A stretch of DNA of 47,401 nt from Candidatus Omnitrophota bacterium (GTDB lineage Bacteria > Omnitrophota > Omnitrophia > Omnitrophales > JACQQS01): NCBI GenBank assembly GCA_016206925.1, contig JACQQS010000007.1, positions 1 to 47,401 of the forward strand, read 5' to 3'. Below the pieces are notes generated by a model. It worked only from the letters and a program-made list of their open reading frames with translations. It was not told the origin of the DNA and did not search any database. The stretch's first letter is position 1; each line of letters starts with the position of its first letter. This document shows positions 8,001 through 23,000 of this stretch, piece after piece. A program made the position numbers and the translations under genes.

Positions 8001-11000
8001 CAGCAGAATAGATCAGTACGATTTTGATCGCCGATTTATCAGGGCCGTGCAGTGGCTAAAAGCAGGACTTTATAGAAGTGGTGTTAGAGGTGAGCTGCAA
8101 GCGGCTGATCGTGCGGACCAGCCGGAGCAAATCCGGGAACCCGCGCTACGTGATATCGGCGGGGGACGTTTTACGCTTGATTACGGAAAAGAGTCCGCTG
8201 AACTCCCGACATCGGAATTTACCGGGCCAACGGGCGTAAAGATAAATGTGGTATCGCTCGGCTCTGCTCGTGCCAATCGCGCATTGCTCCATGACGCCGC
8301 TTCGTGGAAAGAGAAAGATGCGGCGCATCGGCATCTTTTCTCCGCGCAGGGCGTGCTGGACGCCTTTGGAGAAAATTTCCAGCGTTACGAAGGCTTCGAG
8401 CAGATTGAAGATTTGGCCGCCGTGAACGCCACACAGAACATTGATTACCGCCAGTACAATCTGGCTGTCGGGTCTTCCTATTACTTAAGTCCGGTGAGAT
8501 TTCTTAAGTTAAAACTTTTTGGCTTTCTTGCAAAACGCGGCTGGATACTTCCGGTTGAATTACAGAGCACACTGGAGCAGTCTTCAAAATGGCCTGTCAG
8601 AAACTCGGTGGACCTGCTGAGAAGCGCGCAATTGATGGACAGCCTTTATTATCAGCGGGGACTTAACGCAGGCGATGAGGTACTCCTCACGGTCAGCCCG
8701 GACATGCTTCCCTTTATCGATTTCTTTAAGAGATATCCTCAGGCCATTCGTGAATTCACTCAGCCGGGAGCTGAGCGGCGCGACATGCCATCTGCCAGGG
8801 AATTAGAAAGACAAGTTTCCGGCAGTGAGCTTGAGAGCGTGAAGGCGGATTTGTTAAGAACGTCTGTCGAGAGATTTCAACGTTTGGTTGAGCAATCGGA
8901 AGCAACCATTGCCCGTATTCCTGGAATTGGAGGAGCCATTCAGAAAGTGGTAGATGCCGGCGTCGAAGAGGCTCTCGGAGTTCTTAAAGTGCCTCGGCCG
9001 GAAGAAGCACCCTTTCTCGTAGAATTTTCTCAGGATTTTGCCGTCATTCAGGATGTGCGCGCGCACGCGGAAAAGTTTTCCGGTCAAGAAGCCGCCGAGG
9101 CTATTCGCCGAGTCTACGAGCAGAGCAACGAATTTGCCAATCCGACGAGCCATCCCAATTTCCTCCACCTTCTTTTAAGGGAGGGTCTGCTTTCGCCCCA
9201 TGATTTTCGGTTTCTTTTAACCAAACGCTCCTTTGATTCCCGCGAGCGCTTCGTGAAGCGCCTGATGTGGTACGTCATGGACGAGCTCGGGTACGATCTG
9301 GAAGCCGAGAACGGGATTGTTGCCGAAGAGGAGTTTACCGTTCCCGACAAAGTCAAGCCTGTCGCCGTTCATTTGGTTGCTGTGCCCGTGGGACGTGAAA
9401 AGGAAGCCGTTGTGCATTTAGATTTGGAACAAGGATTGGAAAATACGCAAATGACGGAGCATTGGATTTTTTCCGAAGGGTTTGCAAGCCATTTGGGTGG
9501 AATCGAGCGCAGCAATCTCACAACGAATACGATTTACGACGGCGGCGCTATTTCGGCTTTAACCGAAGCTGCCGACGGAAAAGGCGGGACCCGGGAGCGG
9601 ATTACGAGCGAAGACATGGCCGAGTTCGCTTTGAGGACGGAGAAAATGGACCGTGTTGTCACGGCGCTTATCCGGGATTTGGTTGTTTTGGCGGTAGGCA
9701 CGCCCAAACAAGTCAGCACGATAACCCAAAGTAAAAATGAAGAGGATGCAGCCGGCTTAGTTAAACGCTTCCGTGGGTTCATGCAAAAACATGTCTACAT
9801 CGTCGAAGACGGATCCGGAAATAAAAACCTGCAAATTACATTAGGTTCGAGTCAGGCGCTTAAGTCTGCGCTCAAGGAACATTCAGAATTCATTCTGCTT
9901 TTGAACCCCATTTTAAAAGGACTTGCCTGGCTTTCGGGTACGAAATTAGTTCCGGGATTAAATGTAAAGGTGACAGGCAATGCTAAGCTCGATTCAGAAC
10001 AAGCCATCGACGGGCTTTTCCAACTTTTAAATATGCTGAGCACTTATTATCAAGGTGCGGGGTTAAATTTTAATTCAACGGATGGCGAGGTTACTCTTGA
10101 ATCCCGTCTCTTTTTTGAAGAGCCTGCTTTGATTGGCGTGGGCCTCCTCGATCAGATGGAAGTGAACGTTACCCAGCATTTGCTGGGCACACTTGATTTC
10201 CGCCGCCACGTTACATACGGTACACCGTCCATAGAGCAATTATCCGAGCTTAAAGAAAAAAGTCCTTGGGCCTGGCTGCTGGCGCTCCGCACCTTACAAG
10301 GATATGCCTTCGCCGATTTATTTATGGATCATCCTGAAATCAAAGCCGGTTCAAACGTCACTGTTTTTGTCCATCCCGCACAATTCCTGGCCGTTTCGCG
10401 CGCCCTTAAAAATCCCACGGAAATTAAAGATGTGTTACGTAAGCAGGGTTATGAATCTACGGGCGACCGCATTCGTGCCCACCGGGGAATGTATTACGGC
10501 TCGGGATTCTGGGAATGGGTAAAACGGTATGAAGGTCAGATCGCAGGAATTGGGATCTCATTTTTGTTCATATTTGGAATGCTCTTCGGTACCGCAGCTC
10601 TTGTTTCCGGCATGGTCTTGTATGCAGCGGCATTCGGCGCTTTTATGCTTGTGACCGTCGGAATTTTGTACACGCTTTATCTCAGCATAGAGAAAAATGT
10701 ATTGCTTGGACGAGCCAAGAAAAGATTTGGAGAAGGATGGAAGGAAAGCCTTAAACGAATCGGGTCTCCGGATGTGGCGCCAACGTATGAAAATGTTGTC
10801 GATGAGTTCAAGCGTCTCGGCATTTTAGAGAAAGATGCAAAACTGAATTACCGGTTAAAAAATGCGATAGATGCGCTCGAGGCTGAAGCTACTCCATTTG
10901 ATCACGCGGATCTTCGCTCAAAGCGGCCGGATGACATTTTGGAGGTGGATGGAAAAACCTATCACTTTGCCACGGCCGTGATGGAATGGATTTCCATCAG

Positions 11001-14000
11001 CAAATCTGCGTTTAAGAGAGTGGAAAATCTTTTAAAAGAAGCCCGAAAGACGCTCACAAATCCCGCTGTTTACCTTCAAGAAGCCTCCAAGAGAAATGCC
11101 CATACGGCGCCGGCTATGAAGAAACTGACATTGCTTGCCGGTCCCGGTGCGCCGAATCTTGCTTCGGACGTATACGCGATGGACGATTACGCCGCACTTC
11201 ATGGTGATAATCAGCCGGTACTTCTTACTGACCCTGAAACAGGTTCCAGAGATGAAGAAAACAAACGCGTTCGTAAATTACTTGAGGAATACATCGCCGA
11301 ATGGAGCATTAAGAAGATCACAGTAAGTTCTTATTTGGTGCTCATTGCCAAAAATATTTGGTGGCGTTTAATTGTCTTCACGGGTTTTCTTGCAAGCCGC
11401 TTGGGCATAAATCCACTGATTTGGAAGACGTACCGCCGCGCTTCCGCGAATTATTCCCTCCACCAAGACGGCCTCATCGATCCGAGATTTACGGGCGAGC
11501 AATTCCGCCGTTATGAAGAACGCTTGAGCAACGATCACGAACTGCCCAGACTTTTCCTGGCTGCTGAACACGCGGAGCGTTTTGTGTCCGATGTTCAGAC
11601 AGGCCGGGAAAAGCACCGTTTTGGCATTTACGACAGCCGGTTTAAATACGACATGATTATGTTTATTAAATACCCCGGTTTAAGAGACGTCATTTTCGGA
11701 AAAGGCGGGGGAAGAGCATTGCAGCGCGCCTGGGATGTGAAAACCCAGAAAACGGCGGCGGTTGCCGATGCGGGAGTGCTTGAAACGGAAGTTCTGGCTG
11801 AAAGCATGGATCAATTTGAAACCGCGGCTGCCCGGGGCGCGCTTCCGAGCCGCGTTTTGCCTTACAAAGATTCGGTGACGGAGCAGTCGCTCGTGCGCAC
11901 CGGACAAATTGCAACCCGTGTGATTTCGAAACTGCTTCCTGGTTTGTCATCGGCCGAGCACGCTCTACGACTAGAAATTATTGCCCGCCGCATTGCTGCC
12001 AACGCCAAGAAGAAACATGATGAGCAGCCGGAGCGGTATCCGGACCCGCCCGCCAAGTGGCTTCATTTGCGATTCCTATCCGAGCATGCGCCTCTGGCTG
12101 GTCCATGGGAATATCTGAGCGATTTTGATCGCTACGGCCTCTTGAATGGAATTCCGGCCGAGACAGTTCAAAATCTTGATCGCCGGGATGTTTACGGAAT
12201 TATAAACGCGCTCGGTGTTTTAGTAGCCCAGGAACTTGCCACGTCCGCACGTAGCCGGGGCGTCTCGCCCCGGACTGCCGGGCAAGACAGCGCCGAAGGC
12301 CAGCCCCCGCGGGGTGCCCGGCCTACGCGTGACGCAGCGGGATTCGGTGCAGCGGCTGCATTCGATGCAACAAAAGATCCGGTCCGCGAGACACACTATG
12401 AAGGCGATTATCTGGTCCAAGGAAGGAAAGGAGTTAAAATTAATAATAAACTCTTTTCTCCCGCTCAAAGAGACGCCATTCGACTTGCCATAAAGAATGC
12501 TCAGCCTAGAAAAATCTTTGTTCCCGAAGGAGAACTCGACCGGATTTTTGATAAAAAAGAGGCCGAAGAACTAAAGAAGCTTGTAATCGAAACAAAAGAT
12601 ATGAAGCTTTTGGCAACGAACGCTCTTGCCGGAAGCCGCTACATTACGCGGGAAGATGTGGACAACTACATCATGAAGCATCAAATTCTAAGTCCTCTGC
12701 TTGCTTTGACACTTCGGTCGCTTGCGGATATCTTGAGTGAGTTTCCCGTTCCCGTAGGGAAAGTTCCGGGCGCCAAAAGTCTTGGTATTTCGCACATTGG
12801 GATCGGCCCGCATGCCGGACTTCAAATAACCGTCGGCGATCCCGCCCAGTTTGGAAAACAAGTCGCTAAAGTGGGCGGATTGATTGCGCAATTGTCCCAA
12901 TATTTGAAGCCGGAAGAATTTCCGGTTCTCCCAAGCGGAGCGACGCCGACGAAGGCTGATGAGATCCGCGCCGCATTGTCCGATCCAAGGCAAACCCGAG
13001 ATTATCTTCAAGACATACTTGAGACATGGAGCGAAGGAAGTATTTCCGTGAGCAAAGCGGATAATACGGGCGTGTTCGATATTGTCATTCAACCTGATGT
13101 TCTCGGCGCATTTTTCATGTCTTCTTCGGAACTTTTGTCTTTCCAGGATTGGTATGCGCGTGAGGTTAAGTTGAACTTCGACAATGGCGTATTTTTGCCC
13201 GCTCCGGTTTGGGCGCGTTTCATAAGCGAAGGACCCAACGGCGAATTCGACGGGTTTGATGTACGTGCTCTGCGTTACTACGCTTTCTTCACCGAGGTAT
13301 TCGGAGAACATTTGGCCAAACTCATCGGCGGCGAACCCTTGGTTGAAAGCGGCGAAGAAGTGGACATCCTGACTTTTGACCCCCTCGGCCACGCTCTTGT
13401 TCAAGATCAGTTCCATCATGCCATGGATTCTTGGTGGGCGCGCAGTGACAACGCCTGGGGCAATGCCGACAAATTCAATACAAACCAGTTTTATCGTAGA
13501 CAGGGCAACACCACGCAGGGCAATTTCTCATCCACATGGGGCATCGGTTGGAAGGTTACCGCTGCTACTCCCTGGTACCGTTCTCTGCATCATTATCCGG
13601 CATTCTTTCTTCGAAAAATAAATTTGTATCTCGATCATTCACTAAGCCCGCCTCAGAAAAGAGCTCTGGGGATTTCAATTATCGTATTGCCTTTATTGGC
13701 TCTTCTTGTTCCCGCATTAATGTCTTTGGCAGGCGTTACCTTTTCATTATGGGTTCTTACCCTTATTCGATTAGCCGCCTTTTTGCCCCTCCTGTTTTAC
13801 CTTGTGGTCGCCAAGCACGGTGCCAGCTATTACGCATGGTTGGCCCTCAGAAATTTGAGTATTCGCGGCGGTTATCGTGATAATGATACTACAAGGGACA
13901 AACGTACCGACAAAGCTCCTTACGAAAGCTTTTTGCGCGCGGATGAGGCGACTTCACTTGAAGAGTATATGAGCCGTTTGAATTTTGCCCGTATCTTTAA

Positions 14001-17000
14001 GCGGGAAAGCATGGAGGATATCGAAAAGATTGCGCGCCAAGCTTTTGCCGGTTATCGCGATAAGGGAGAACTCTTCCTAAGCGAGAAAGATATTTGGGCC
14101 ATGGTTATGGTGATGCAGCATGGTTGGCTTTATGGTGATCCGGAACGGGGTACGGAAGCGCACCTTCCTTTTAGGTTAAATAAGCACGGTTTGCCGGTGA
14201 CGGAACTGGAATCTTTCGGAGACCGGCCCGAAAACAAATCACAGAGAAGGTATTTCGGGCGAGATCATCGCTGGAAAGTATTGAAAAGATCAGCCCGTCT
14301 GCATCCCCTGCATGCAAAAGATGCAGACGAAGAGACGCTGACCATCCAACCTAAAACAGGATATCAGACAACCTTTATCGGCACGCCACCCGTTATTCTT
14401 ACAGATTTGGCAGGTGGCCGGCAGAGAAGGAAAGTACAAAACACACTCATCGACATCATTGTCGAGAGCATGGCCAAGAAAACGCCGGATGTAATTTGGG
14501 GTTTTGAAGGTGAAGCAGAGCGCTGGGATTTATCGGATAAGACACTCACCGAAAAAGCGGTAATTTCGGGGAAAATTCGTGATACAGAAAACGACCGCAT
14601 CCGGTTCAAGGAAGTCTTGGCGAAGATCCGCAATAACTCAAGTGAAGGTTCTATTGCGTATGATCGTTTACCCACAAAAGAAGAACTTGCCGGATATCAT
14701 CGATCTTACGTGAAAGCGCAAGATGCGCAGCTCGAGAAGTTGGGTCTTTCGCGTACCCGGATTGATCAGGAAGTCGAGCGCATGAACCAGGGCTTTGAAA
14801 AGTTTATGGCCAATTTCGATCTTAAAAGAGATTTGACCGAGCATGTTCAAACCTACGGCGTGACAAGCAAGGCAACTCCTCTTGCAAAAGAAAGAGAGTA
14901 TCTTCAGAAAGCGTTCCGGATCAGAATAGTTTCCGCACTATTTACTTATCTAACCCGCTTAAGCGCCTTCAGTGTTGTAACAATGCCGCTTCTTGCGATT
15001 ATTCTGCCTTTCCTATTTCCGGTTCTAACAGGTTGGATTTGGCTGGCTTGGGCGGGATTGTTGGTTGTCGACGGCTTAACAATGTTTCTGACGAATTGGC
15101 TTTCCAGTGGCAAAGGCGGTTTGCGCGGCTGGCTGTGGAGCATTCTTAAAAATTTCGGCGTCAAGGCGGGTGATGGTCTTACAAATGCCATATTTAATTC
15201 GCTGAATCCCTGGACATTCTTTTTAACCGGTTCCGCTGTCATCGGTGCGATTTTTACGGCCGGCGCATTATCCGTTTCACTCTGGATAACCGCGGCGGCT
15301 TTTGTAATCTTAAGTCCGGTTACGAATAGATTCTTGCCCCAGGTTCCTCAATACGGCTTGGGCCTGCTGGACAAGTTCTACGATATTTTCTTCCGCGATC
15401 AGAATTTCAAACTCCATCTGGATACCATTTTCGGCAGAACTCTTGCGTTGGAAAAGTTCAATCTGGACAAAGGCTTCTTAAGCACGAGGAAAGCTTTGAG
15501 TCTTACGGGTCTTCTTCGATATGTTTACGTTACCCAAGCCGACCCGGACCGCGATCACTTTGCGCTTTATTTGCGCGCGGCCATGGCAGCGCGCGAACTG
15601 AATCGCCGGACTTTTAAATATGCCATGACCAAGGACGGCTTCAAGGGGCCGAAGATTTATGTGCTTGCCCCCGAAGATGCGCGTGAAGCTTACCGTCTGG
15701 CCTTTGCAAACCCCTGGCTCCAAGAGTATCTTTTCAAATATCCGGCGGACATTCCGTCCAGCCGTGAAGTGGCCGACCGCCGCGCATTTGATCCGTGGAT
15801 CAGAACAAAAGCCGATGCTATGCGCAATATTCTTGAGTACGCGTCACGGGCCGGTGCGGCGCTGGGGGGTCTGCCGGGTGTCGCATCTATTTTTGCCCCG
15901 CTTGGCCGGAACTTGAAGGAGCTTTCCGAGCTGGACATTGATGCATGGGAATTTCTTGAGAACGCCGTTGACCGGAATAAAGGTAATCGCGAAGCGGCCA
16001 AGAAAGAAATTTATAGTTTTATTGAAGACCAGACGGGCAAAAATTCATCGTATAACTTCCAGCGCATTCTCAAATGGGCGCACGCCAAGGGCTACATGGC
16101 TGAGGAGAAACGCCAAAGCCTCGGCCAGCTTTATGGCGAAGCTCGTGAGCGGTTCGTTCAGAAACTGCGCGCCCAAAATCCGAATCTCACCGATGCCGAG
16201 TTCGATAAATTACTCGAGATCCGCCTTGAGCAGCACATGACCGAGATTCATTGGAAATTCACGGCAAAGTTAAGGGCGCTGGTCGCGCCGGAAGAGACGG
16301 ATCGCGATTGGGAAGTCGAAACATCTGCCTGGACGGTTCATTTCCGCACGGACGAAGCGGGAAGAGAAGGACAGAATCTAAAGCGAGCAGTAGCCGAACT
16401 GAACGGATTGGCTCGCACAAATGCTGAAAACTTTTCGTCTGTGTGGGTGATTCAACAGGGATTTTTTACAAAAGAGAATCAAAAACGTCCGGGAGAAAGC
16501 GATATTGATTTTAAATCGAGACTGGGTCTCGATACGAACCTTCCGCTTATCCGGCAGTTGGAGGTCAAAGACGCAGGAAATCTCAACCAACTTCCGGCGG
16601 ACAAGGAATTGGCCATGGATTCCGAAATGGCCGAAGAGCTCCGGGCCTACACGCGCCGCGTTTATGCTGTTGAGCCCATTGTCAGAAGTGTTTTGGCGCA
16701 TATCAGGGACAATGTGCTGGAAAGCGGCCACGTTGCACGTCTTGGCCCCAAACTTACTTTGACCATACCCAAAGATCTGCCCGCGCTTGCTGAGAATATC
16801 CTTACAACAAAAAATCTTCCGCTCCATCCGAATACGCGCACTGAATGGGTTAAAAGAGCCGAGGCCACTTTAAAAATGATAAGCGCCTTAAAAGATGAAC
16901 TTACGCGCGAAGAGTTGGCCCGCCGTAAAGCCCAATTGACCGAAGCGGTTCATGAAAAACTCACGTGGGCGAATGTTCAGGAAACGGCCACTTCCTTTAT

Positions 17001-20000
17001 TCTGAATCTTTCCGCTGATCCGCTTCTGGAACCGCAGATTTTCCGCGGCGTGGAATGGGTGGAAGGTCTTCGAACGCTTTACCATCGATTGTGGGATATG
17101 GATTACGACGGAGCCAATATGCCGCCGCCGCTTCTCTGGACATTCATTTACCATTCGCTTGCCAAGAAGAATTTGGGCAAGGCAAAGAAAGACCGCCGCC
17201 ACGCCATGGAATATTACGATGCGGCCATGATCGCTAAAATTCTGAACCGGGAAATCTCAAGAGCGGGCGAGCAGGGTAAAAGCACGCATATTTTCTTCTC
17301 GGGCGATCGTTTCCTTGCTCCAATAGTTTCTTCTTTCTTGAATAACTATTTCGAAGTGAGTGAACTCTTTGCCAAGAAGGGAGAATTCCTGCCGGAAGGT
17401 TATCCACGCGCCCACACGAAAGCTCAAGAGGTCGCCGAACAAGTTCCGGGAAGAAAGGAAAGGGTATTTCAAGCTTTAGGATTACAAAAAAGGTTCGATC
17501 CTCTCGCAAGAGGTTTTGGTGCTGCTGTTCCGCCGCCGTTCTATCAACCAGCTTTGGACTTAGCTAAAAATGCGGTTGAATACGGAGCCAATCCCTTACG
17601 CTCTGCTTACGAATCTGTCTCTGCTTTTTTGACGACCGATCCTCAAGTTACAGCCGTTCCCGAACGTGTGCAAACCATGACGGATTACTTTTCTACAAGC
17701 GTTTCCTTAGGCAAAGGTACGCTCATCGGTGTGATTGGCGTTGCAACGGCCGGTCTTGCGGTGTGGTTAGGGTTTAAAATTGCGCGAAAGTTTCCTAGGG
17801 TTTTAACCTTTGCAGAAAGTCTTGCCTTTCCAGTAGCTGCTTATTATTTGGGATCGACGCTGGCCATTTCCGGATTACCGCTTATCGCAATTCTCCTGAC
17901 ATCGGTAATGCCTCTTTTTAGTTTGATCTATGGCCTGGTAAAACGAGGCGAACATTCCAAGAGCTTGATTAGCAAATCAATTAACTACTCACTTACCTAC
18001 GGCGTATTGTCAGCATCTGTTTTGACCGGACTCTCGCTTTTGGCGCGTTATGGTTTGATTACAGCCTTGGCTGCGGCAGTGGCTGTCAAAATTTCGATTG
18101 TGCCCGTAGTTTTTCTCGGGCTGACTACATTCGCAGGTTTTCTGGGGAAAAATCTTAAGCCTATCACTCGAAACCTCTTTCTCAGATGGCCTGCTCTTGT
18201 CGCTTCCGTAGGATTTGCGCTTTATGCGTTTGGCGCTGTTTCTTTGACGGGAACATTTTTTGCAGTTTTAGCCGCAATTGCGTTTGTTCCTGCGGCGGTT
18301 TGGATCGCTCTGAAAGCGGCTTACTACACCCTTAAATTCCTCGTGACTCACCCATTTGGTGTAATGGTTCCGCTCGCGAGCGCCGCCAGCGCCGGGATAT
18401 TGGTGCTCGGCGGAACGGCTATTCTTTCAATCTGGCCGATCACGCTTACTGCCGTCGGTGCGTCTTCCTTGATTATTTCGGGTACACGCGCTTACATTAT
18501 TAAGCGGAATAATCGTCTCCCCACGTACCGCGATCTGCCGAAAGTTAAACAACGGGGGAGCAAGATTGCCTTTCTGCGCGTCGATCACAACACAGAGGAT
18601 AAGGTTGAAGGCAATATTCGAATTTTGGAAACGGTTCCCACAGCAATCGATCTTTGGCTGAAAGGTTACACGTTAATAGTTGCTTCTCATAACGGCCGGC
18701 CCAAAGGAAAGGTAACCAAGAAAGATTCGATGGAAAGAAATGCAATCGAGCTTCAGAAAAGAATTGATGAGGAAGTAGCCCGCAGAGGTTTAAAAGAAGG
18801 GCCTAAAGTTATTCTCTACAAAGGAAGTGTTACTGATAAAGGAGAGCGTGGAATAACAATTACCAGAGGCGACCTTGTACGAGGTCAGGTTAATTATCTC
18901 GAGAACCTTCGCTTCAACAAAGCCGAGGAAAATCACGGGCAGGAATTTGCAAAGGCTTTGGCGGAGCTTGGGGATGTTTACATCGACGACGCATTCAGCA
19001 CCGCTCACCGGGACAACACTTCAGTCTTCGATGTCGTGAATTATTTTGATACAGGCGTCTACGTCGGCGCGCTCATGGAAAAGGAGCTGAAAAAGCTCGA
19101 GCGTGTCAGAAAACGTCCGACCGCACTTATCTTTGGTGGCGGCCCCAAGATGGACGAGAAAATTCCGCAAATCCTCATGCTCCTAGGCGAATTAGGGGCC
19201 GACGGGAATTTGGTGCGCGAAGGTACCATGCCGGAGGGAAGCAAGATATTCATCGGGGGCGGGCCGACAACCGCATTTCTCCATGCGGCAGGCCATAAGG
19301 TAAAGACAAAAGGCAAAGTTTCACCTAAAGATTTGCGGCAGGCCGGCATGATTCTCCGGTTGGCGGAGTTGCGGGGTGTCCGCGTTGAAATGCCCACAGA
19401 TTTCGTTGTTTCCAAGGTCGATATCTTCGACAAGAAAGCTCCTACGGCGCTCAAAAATAATCCGCCCACAGAAGTTGTAACGCTTGATGATCTTTTGAGC
19501 GGTAAATACGCCGACTATTTTATCTACGACATCGGTCCCGAGACAGCGGCGCGCTATGCAAAACTCATCGGCAAACTCGGCAGGCGTGACAGTTTGTTCT
19601 GGAACGGTCCGCTGGGTGTTACGGAGTATGCCGGATTGGATAAAGGTTCGAGAACCGTGGCGCAGGCAGTTGCAGAAACCAAAGCCTTTACCGTAATCGG
19701 CGGAGGCGACACGGCCGACATGATCGATAAATTCGGTTTTCACGATAAGATCGACCACGTTTCAACCGGCGGAGGCGCTTCACAAACGCTTATTGGCGGC
19801 GGCACTTTATTTGCGGTTGAAGCCATTCGCAACTGGTGGAAAATTCGCGGCGCTCAAAAGCGCACGCATGGATTTTTGAGCATAGATAAGATCCTTGGTC
19901 TCCTTCGCGCAAGGTCGTACCGTACGATCGAAATGGGCGGCCAAAGTTACGCTTATTACGGATCGCGGCGGCTCAAGAACGGATTCCGCGTAGCCAAACT

Positions 20001-23000
20001 AGATGCGAAGTACAATACGGAATTCGATCAGAAATTTGGCGAACGTCTGGCGCGTGGCGAACGTTATGAAATTCTAATGGATAGAAACGGCGTGGCCGTA
20101 TCCATCCTGAGAGATAGTGACAAGGAATATCGCTTAGCCACCACATCCGCTCCGGGCATCGATTTAACCAACGATATTGATTTGAGAAGTTATGCGGGAA
20201 CCGTTCTCGAGTACGTCAATTTCACGGTAACAAAAAAGAAGCTTCAGCTACGCTGGACGGATACCGAAAATCCCCGTCTGCATAACCTGATTACCGACGG
20301 AAAATTTAAGTCAAATCCGGAAATCCCGAACATGTATGAATCCAAGCTCGCTCTTCCTGGAATTCGTGGTGATCAACGTAAACACGGCGATAAGACGTAC
20401 ACTACGGGCAAAGACGTCACTACGTTTGATCCGGTTTTCCAATTTGAATACCACGCCGAAGCTGTCGGAGGGAAGTCAGTCACGTTGGTGACGAAACCGT
20501 CGGATCAGCCGCAATCGGGTGGTTTTGAATTCCTGATACGTCCGACGACAACCGTTCTTCAAATAGGGGGTGGCACCATCGGCTTAAAGGCCGCTTACTG
20601 GGCGCTTGCCGACGGATTTAAAGTTGTGCTGGCCAACCGTTCACCCAGCGCGCAAGGTATAAATCCATTTAACGTTGGCATACCGATGATTTTTATTGCC
20701 GACTACACGCCGGGCAAAAATATGCCAAAGCAGAATGCCGCCATGCGCAGGCATTTCAAGGAAGCGGGAGTTGTTCTTGCGGGAGGGGAAAATTACGATG
20801 TTGAGAAATTCTTAAGCGGCGTTCCGCTTGAGGCCGGCTCCTACATTGCCGAAAAGCCTGCACTGGTCGACGAAGGGCTCGATAAAAAGTATAACCCCAG
20901 CGCGGCGGAATTAGCTGCGCTTCCAGCTGATCTGCGGGCCCGCACGGAGAAATATGTGGGGAAGACAAACACCCACGTACTGCTGAAAGAACTGCTTGAA
21001 AAATTTGACGTCCCCATCTTTATTCAAGGTTCCAACGAACCGGCCGATGCCGACGTGGGCATCGAAACCGTCTTCATGAATGCGGCAGGCCTGAGTTTTA
21101 AATTTCACACCTGGGTTAAGGATCTTAAGAAAAAACTCAAGGCCAAGGGGAGAAAAAAGCCGCTCGTGTTTTTCTGTCCGTCCTGTAATACAACAAACCG
21201 GATTAATGATGATGCCCTCTTTTTTGAAATCGAGAAAATCATAGGAAAGGGCAAGATAGCCTATATCGAGACTCACGTTAATACCATACGGCGTATCAGT
21301 GATACGGGGGGAGCGGAATGGGGTACTAAAGAGAGGGAAGGCGCCAAGTTTGAGGTAGGTTATCATCATGCGGAAGACGCTCTGGCGATTACCGAACAGA
21401 TAAAACTTTTTCATGCACACCCCGCTTGGTGGGCGGCCGGCATAGCATTACCCGTCACAGTTTATTTTCTAACAACTTCCGTTTTTGCTCTGGCCGGAAT
21501 ATCTTTTCTTGCATTGATGCTCGTTTCTTTCGTGCCTTTAGCTTATGCGCTTTATCGTTTGATTCGTCCCGACGACCGAAAGATCCGGTGGCTTCGCGAC
21601 AGTGATGGCAATGTGATTTCTTATAGAACAGATGCCACCTCGGGACCTCAGCATCACCACCATATTGGACATGCAGTTCACAAAATAGTTTTAAAGGATG
21701 GAACTACGGTACCACCTAAGGTTATGAAATTGGTCGTCGCACGAGCTCGTCGGCTGGCGCTCGTGTATTTTGACGGAAAATCATTTGATCCCACTAAGTA
21801 CCACACGGAAATCACCGAAAAGAAGAAAATCCGCCATCCATTCGTAGCTCCCATGTCGGTTATTGAAGATGTGGGTGGTGTGATTACGACGGATTATTTA
21901 ACGGAACAGGAGTCCAACGCAGTGCCCAATATTATTACAGCCATGGAAGGTGTCCTGGGCGGATTTCGTCCGCGGCAGATATCGCAAGGTCTTGAGAACG
22001 TGGACCAGGTGATGATGGTGGACCAATACAAAAAAATGGCGGAGGAAGCTCGTCCGGATCCGGAAGTTCCTCCCGTCGAGCAGAAATTCCGAGATCAGCT
22101 TAGAACGCCTGCTAAAAAATCCTTTAAGGGTCGCGTTCCGGATATCAAAGGAAAAATCGTAAATCCTTCCGTGCGCATTAAAGTTCCTGGAAAAACAAAG
22201 GCGGCGGGAGACAAGAAAGCCGCAAAGCCCGTTGATACTTTGTTCGGGACCAAGGGAGCAGAAATTCCATCTATTGCAAGGCCGCAGCCATTAAATGAAG
22301 AAGAACTCGACAAACTTCTCGAAAACGCACAAGTGGTTGATTCAACTGTACGTAAGCTTGTAGATCAACTTCGTGCAACCGGTTTGAATCACACTTGGGA
22401 TCCTCAGAGAGAAATATCCCGAGAAATGATGCAGGAAGCCGGCCGCCTGCCCGGACTGGCCGAGGACATTTCTGCGCTTACCAAGAATGCCGATGCTCAA
22501 AATCGAAAATCCGATGAAGCGCTTTCCCGGCTGGGTAGCCTTGAAAAAGATCTCGACTCCATTGCCGGCGCCGTAAGGAGCCGTTCGAATCAGCTTAAAG
22601 GCGGAGAGCTCGAAACGGTTGTTGCGCTCGAAGTTCTATTTAAGGAACTCCGGAAAACCTTTGAACATGTAAAAGCAGCAAGCGAACCGGATGTAGATCT
22701 TTCTTCTGCCCAGGGTCCTCCGGCCGAATTTCCTGCTTCCGAACTTCCTGCCGAGAAATCTCCTTCCGATAAATTAGTCAAAGTTTTATTCGATCCTGAA
22801 GCAACCGGCGTTGATAAAGACGGAAAATTAATCAGCCGCGATCAGCTCGAGAAATTCATCAAGGGAAATTTCAAAGATATCGAACTGAGCCTCCGTGCCG
22901 TCGAAGGCTCGCGCAAGTGGAGCACGCAGTACGATGACATCCGCGGCCGTATCCTACAAATTCTGGAAGCCGTTCATACGACTACGAAGGATAAAATTTG

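Larger units (their letters stand above)
6820..12240 (+). other. Unassigned region, GFG motif at residue 647 to the next linker
   Basis: About 1,800 residues with no family I recognise. A helical part is followed by a low-complexity Pro/Gly/Asp stretch near 7540-7620, a membrane hairpin (7651-7836), a mixed alpha/beta section, a second membrane block (10534-10686) and a possible single span near 11325-11405. The stretch 9330-9460 contains alternating hydrophobic strands (VAVHLVAVPV) followed by an HWIFSEGF motif and may be a folded domain. No catalytic signature could be assigned. Confidence 0.5.
12334..17508 (+). other. Unassigned region between AGFG 2485 and GFG 4209
   Basis: About 1,720 residues without a recognised family. 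An alpha/beta part (12370-13400) leads into a striking aromatic and His-rich patch near 13381-13500 (QFHHAMDSWWAR, DNAWGN, NQFYRRQGNTTQGNF). Membrane blocks C and D and a charged, mostly helical section to 17500 follow. The His/Trp/Asn-rich patch is the best candidate for an active or binding site. I considered glycosyltransferase families with similar membrane layouts but saw no DxD or QxxRW motif. Confidence 0.5.

Noticed and set aside
12688..13419. Minus-strand open frame of 243 codons
   Set aside because: It lies opposite the giant gene in a region with normal coding character on the plus strand, starts without a ribosome binding site and shows no family motif; it is an antisense shadow.
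12334..17508. Cyclic beta-1,2-glucan synthase or other GT/GH94 enzyme
   Set aside because: The membrane layout suggested it, but there is no DxD or QxxRW glycosyltransferase motif and no GH94-like phosphorylase sequence.
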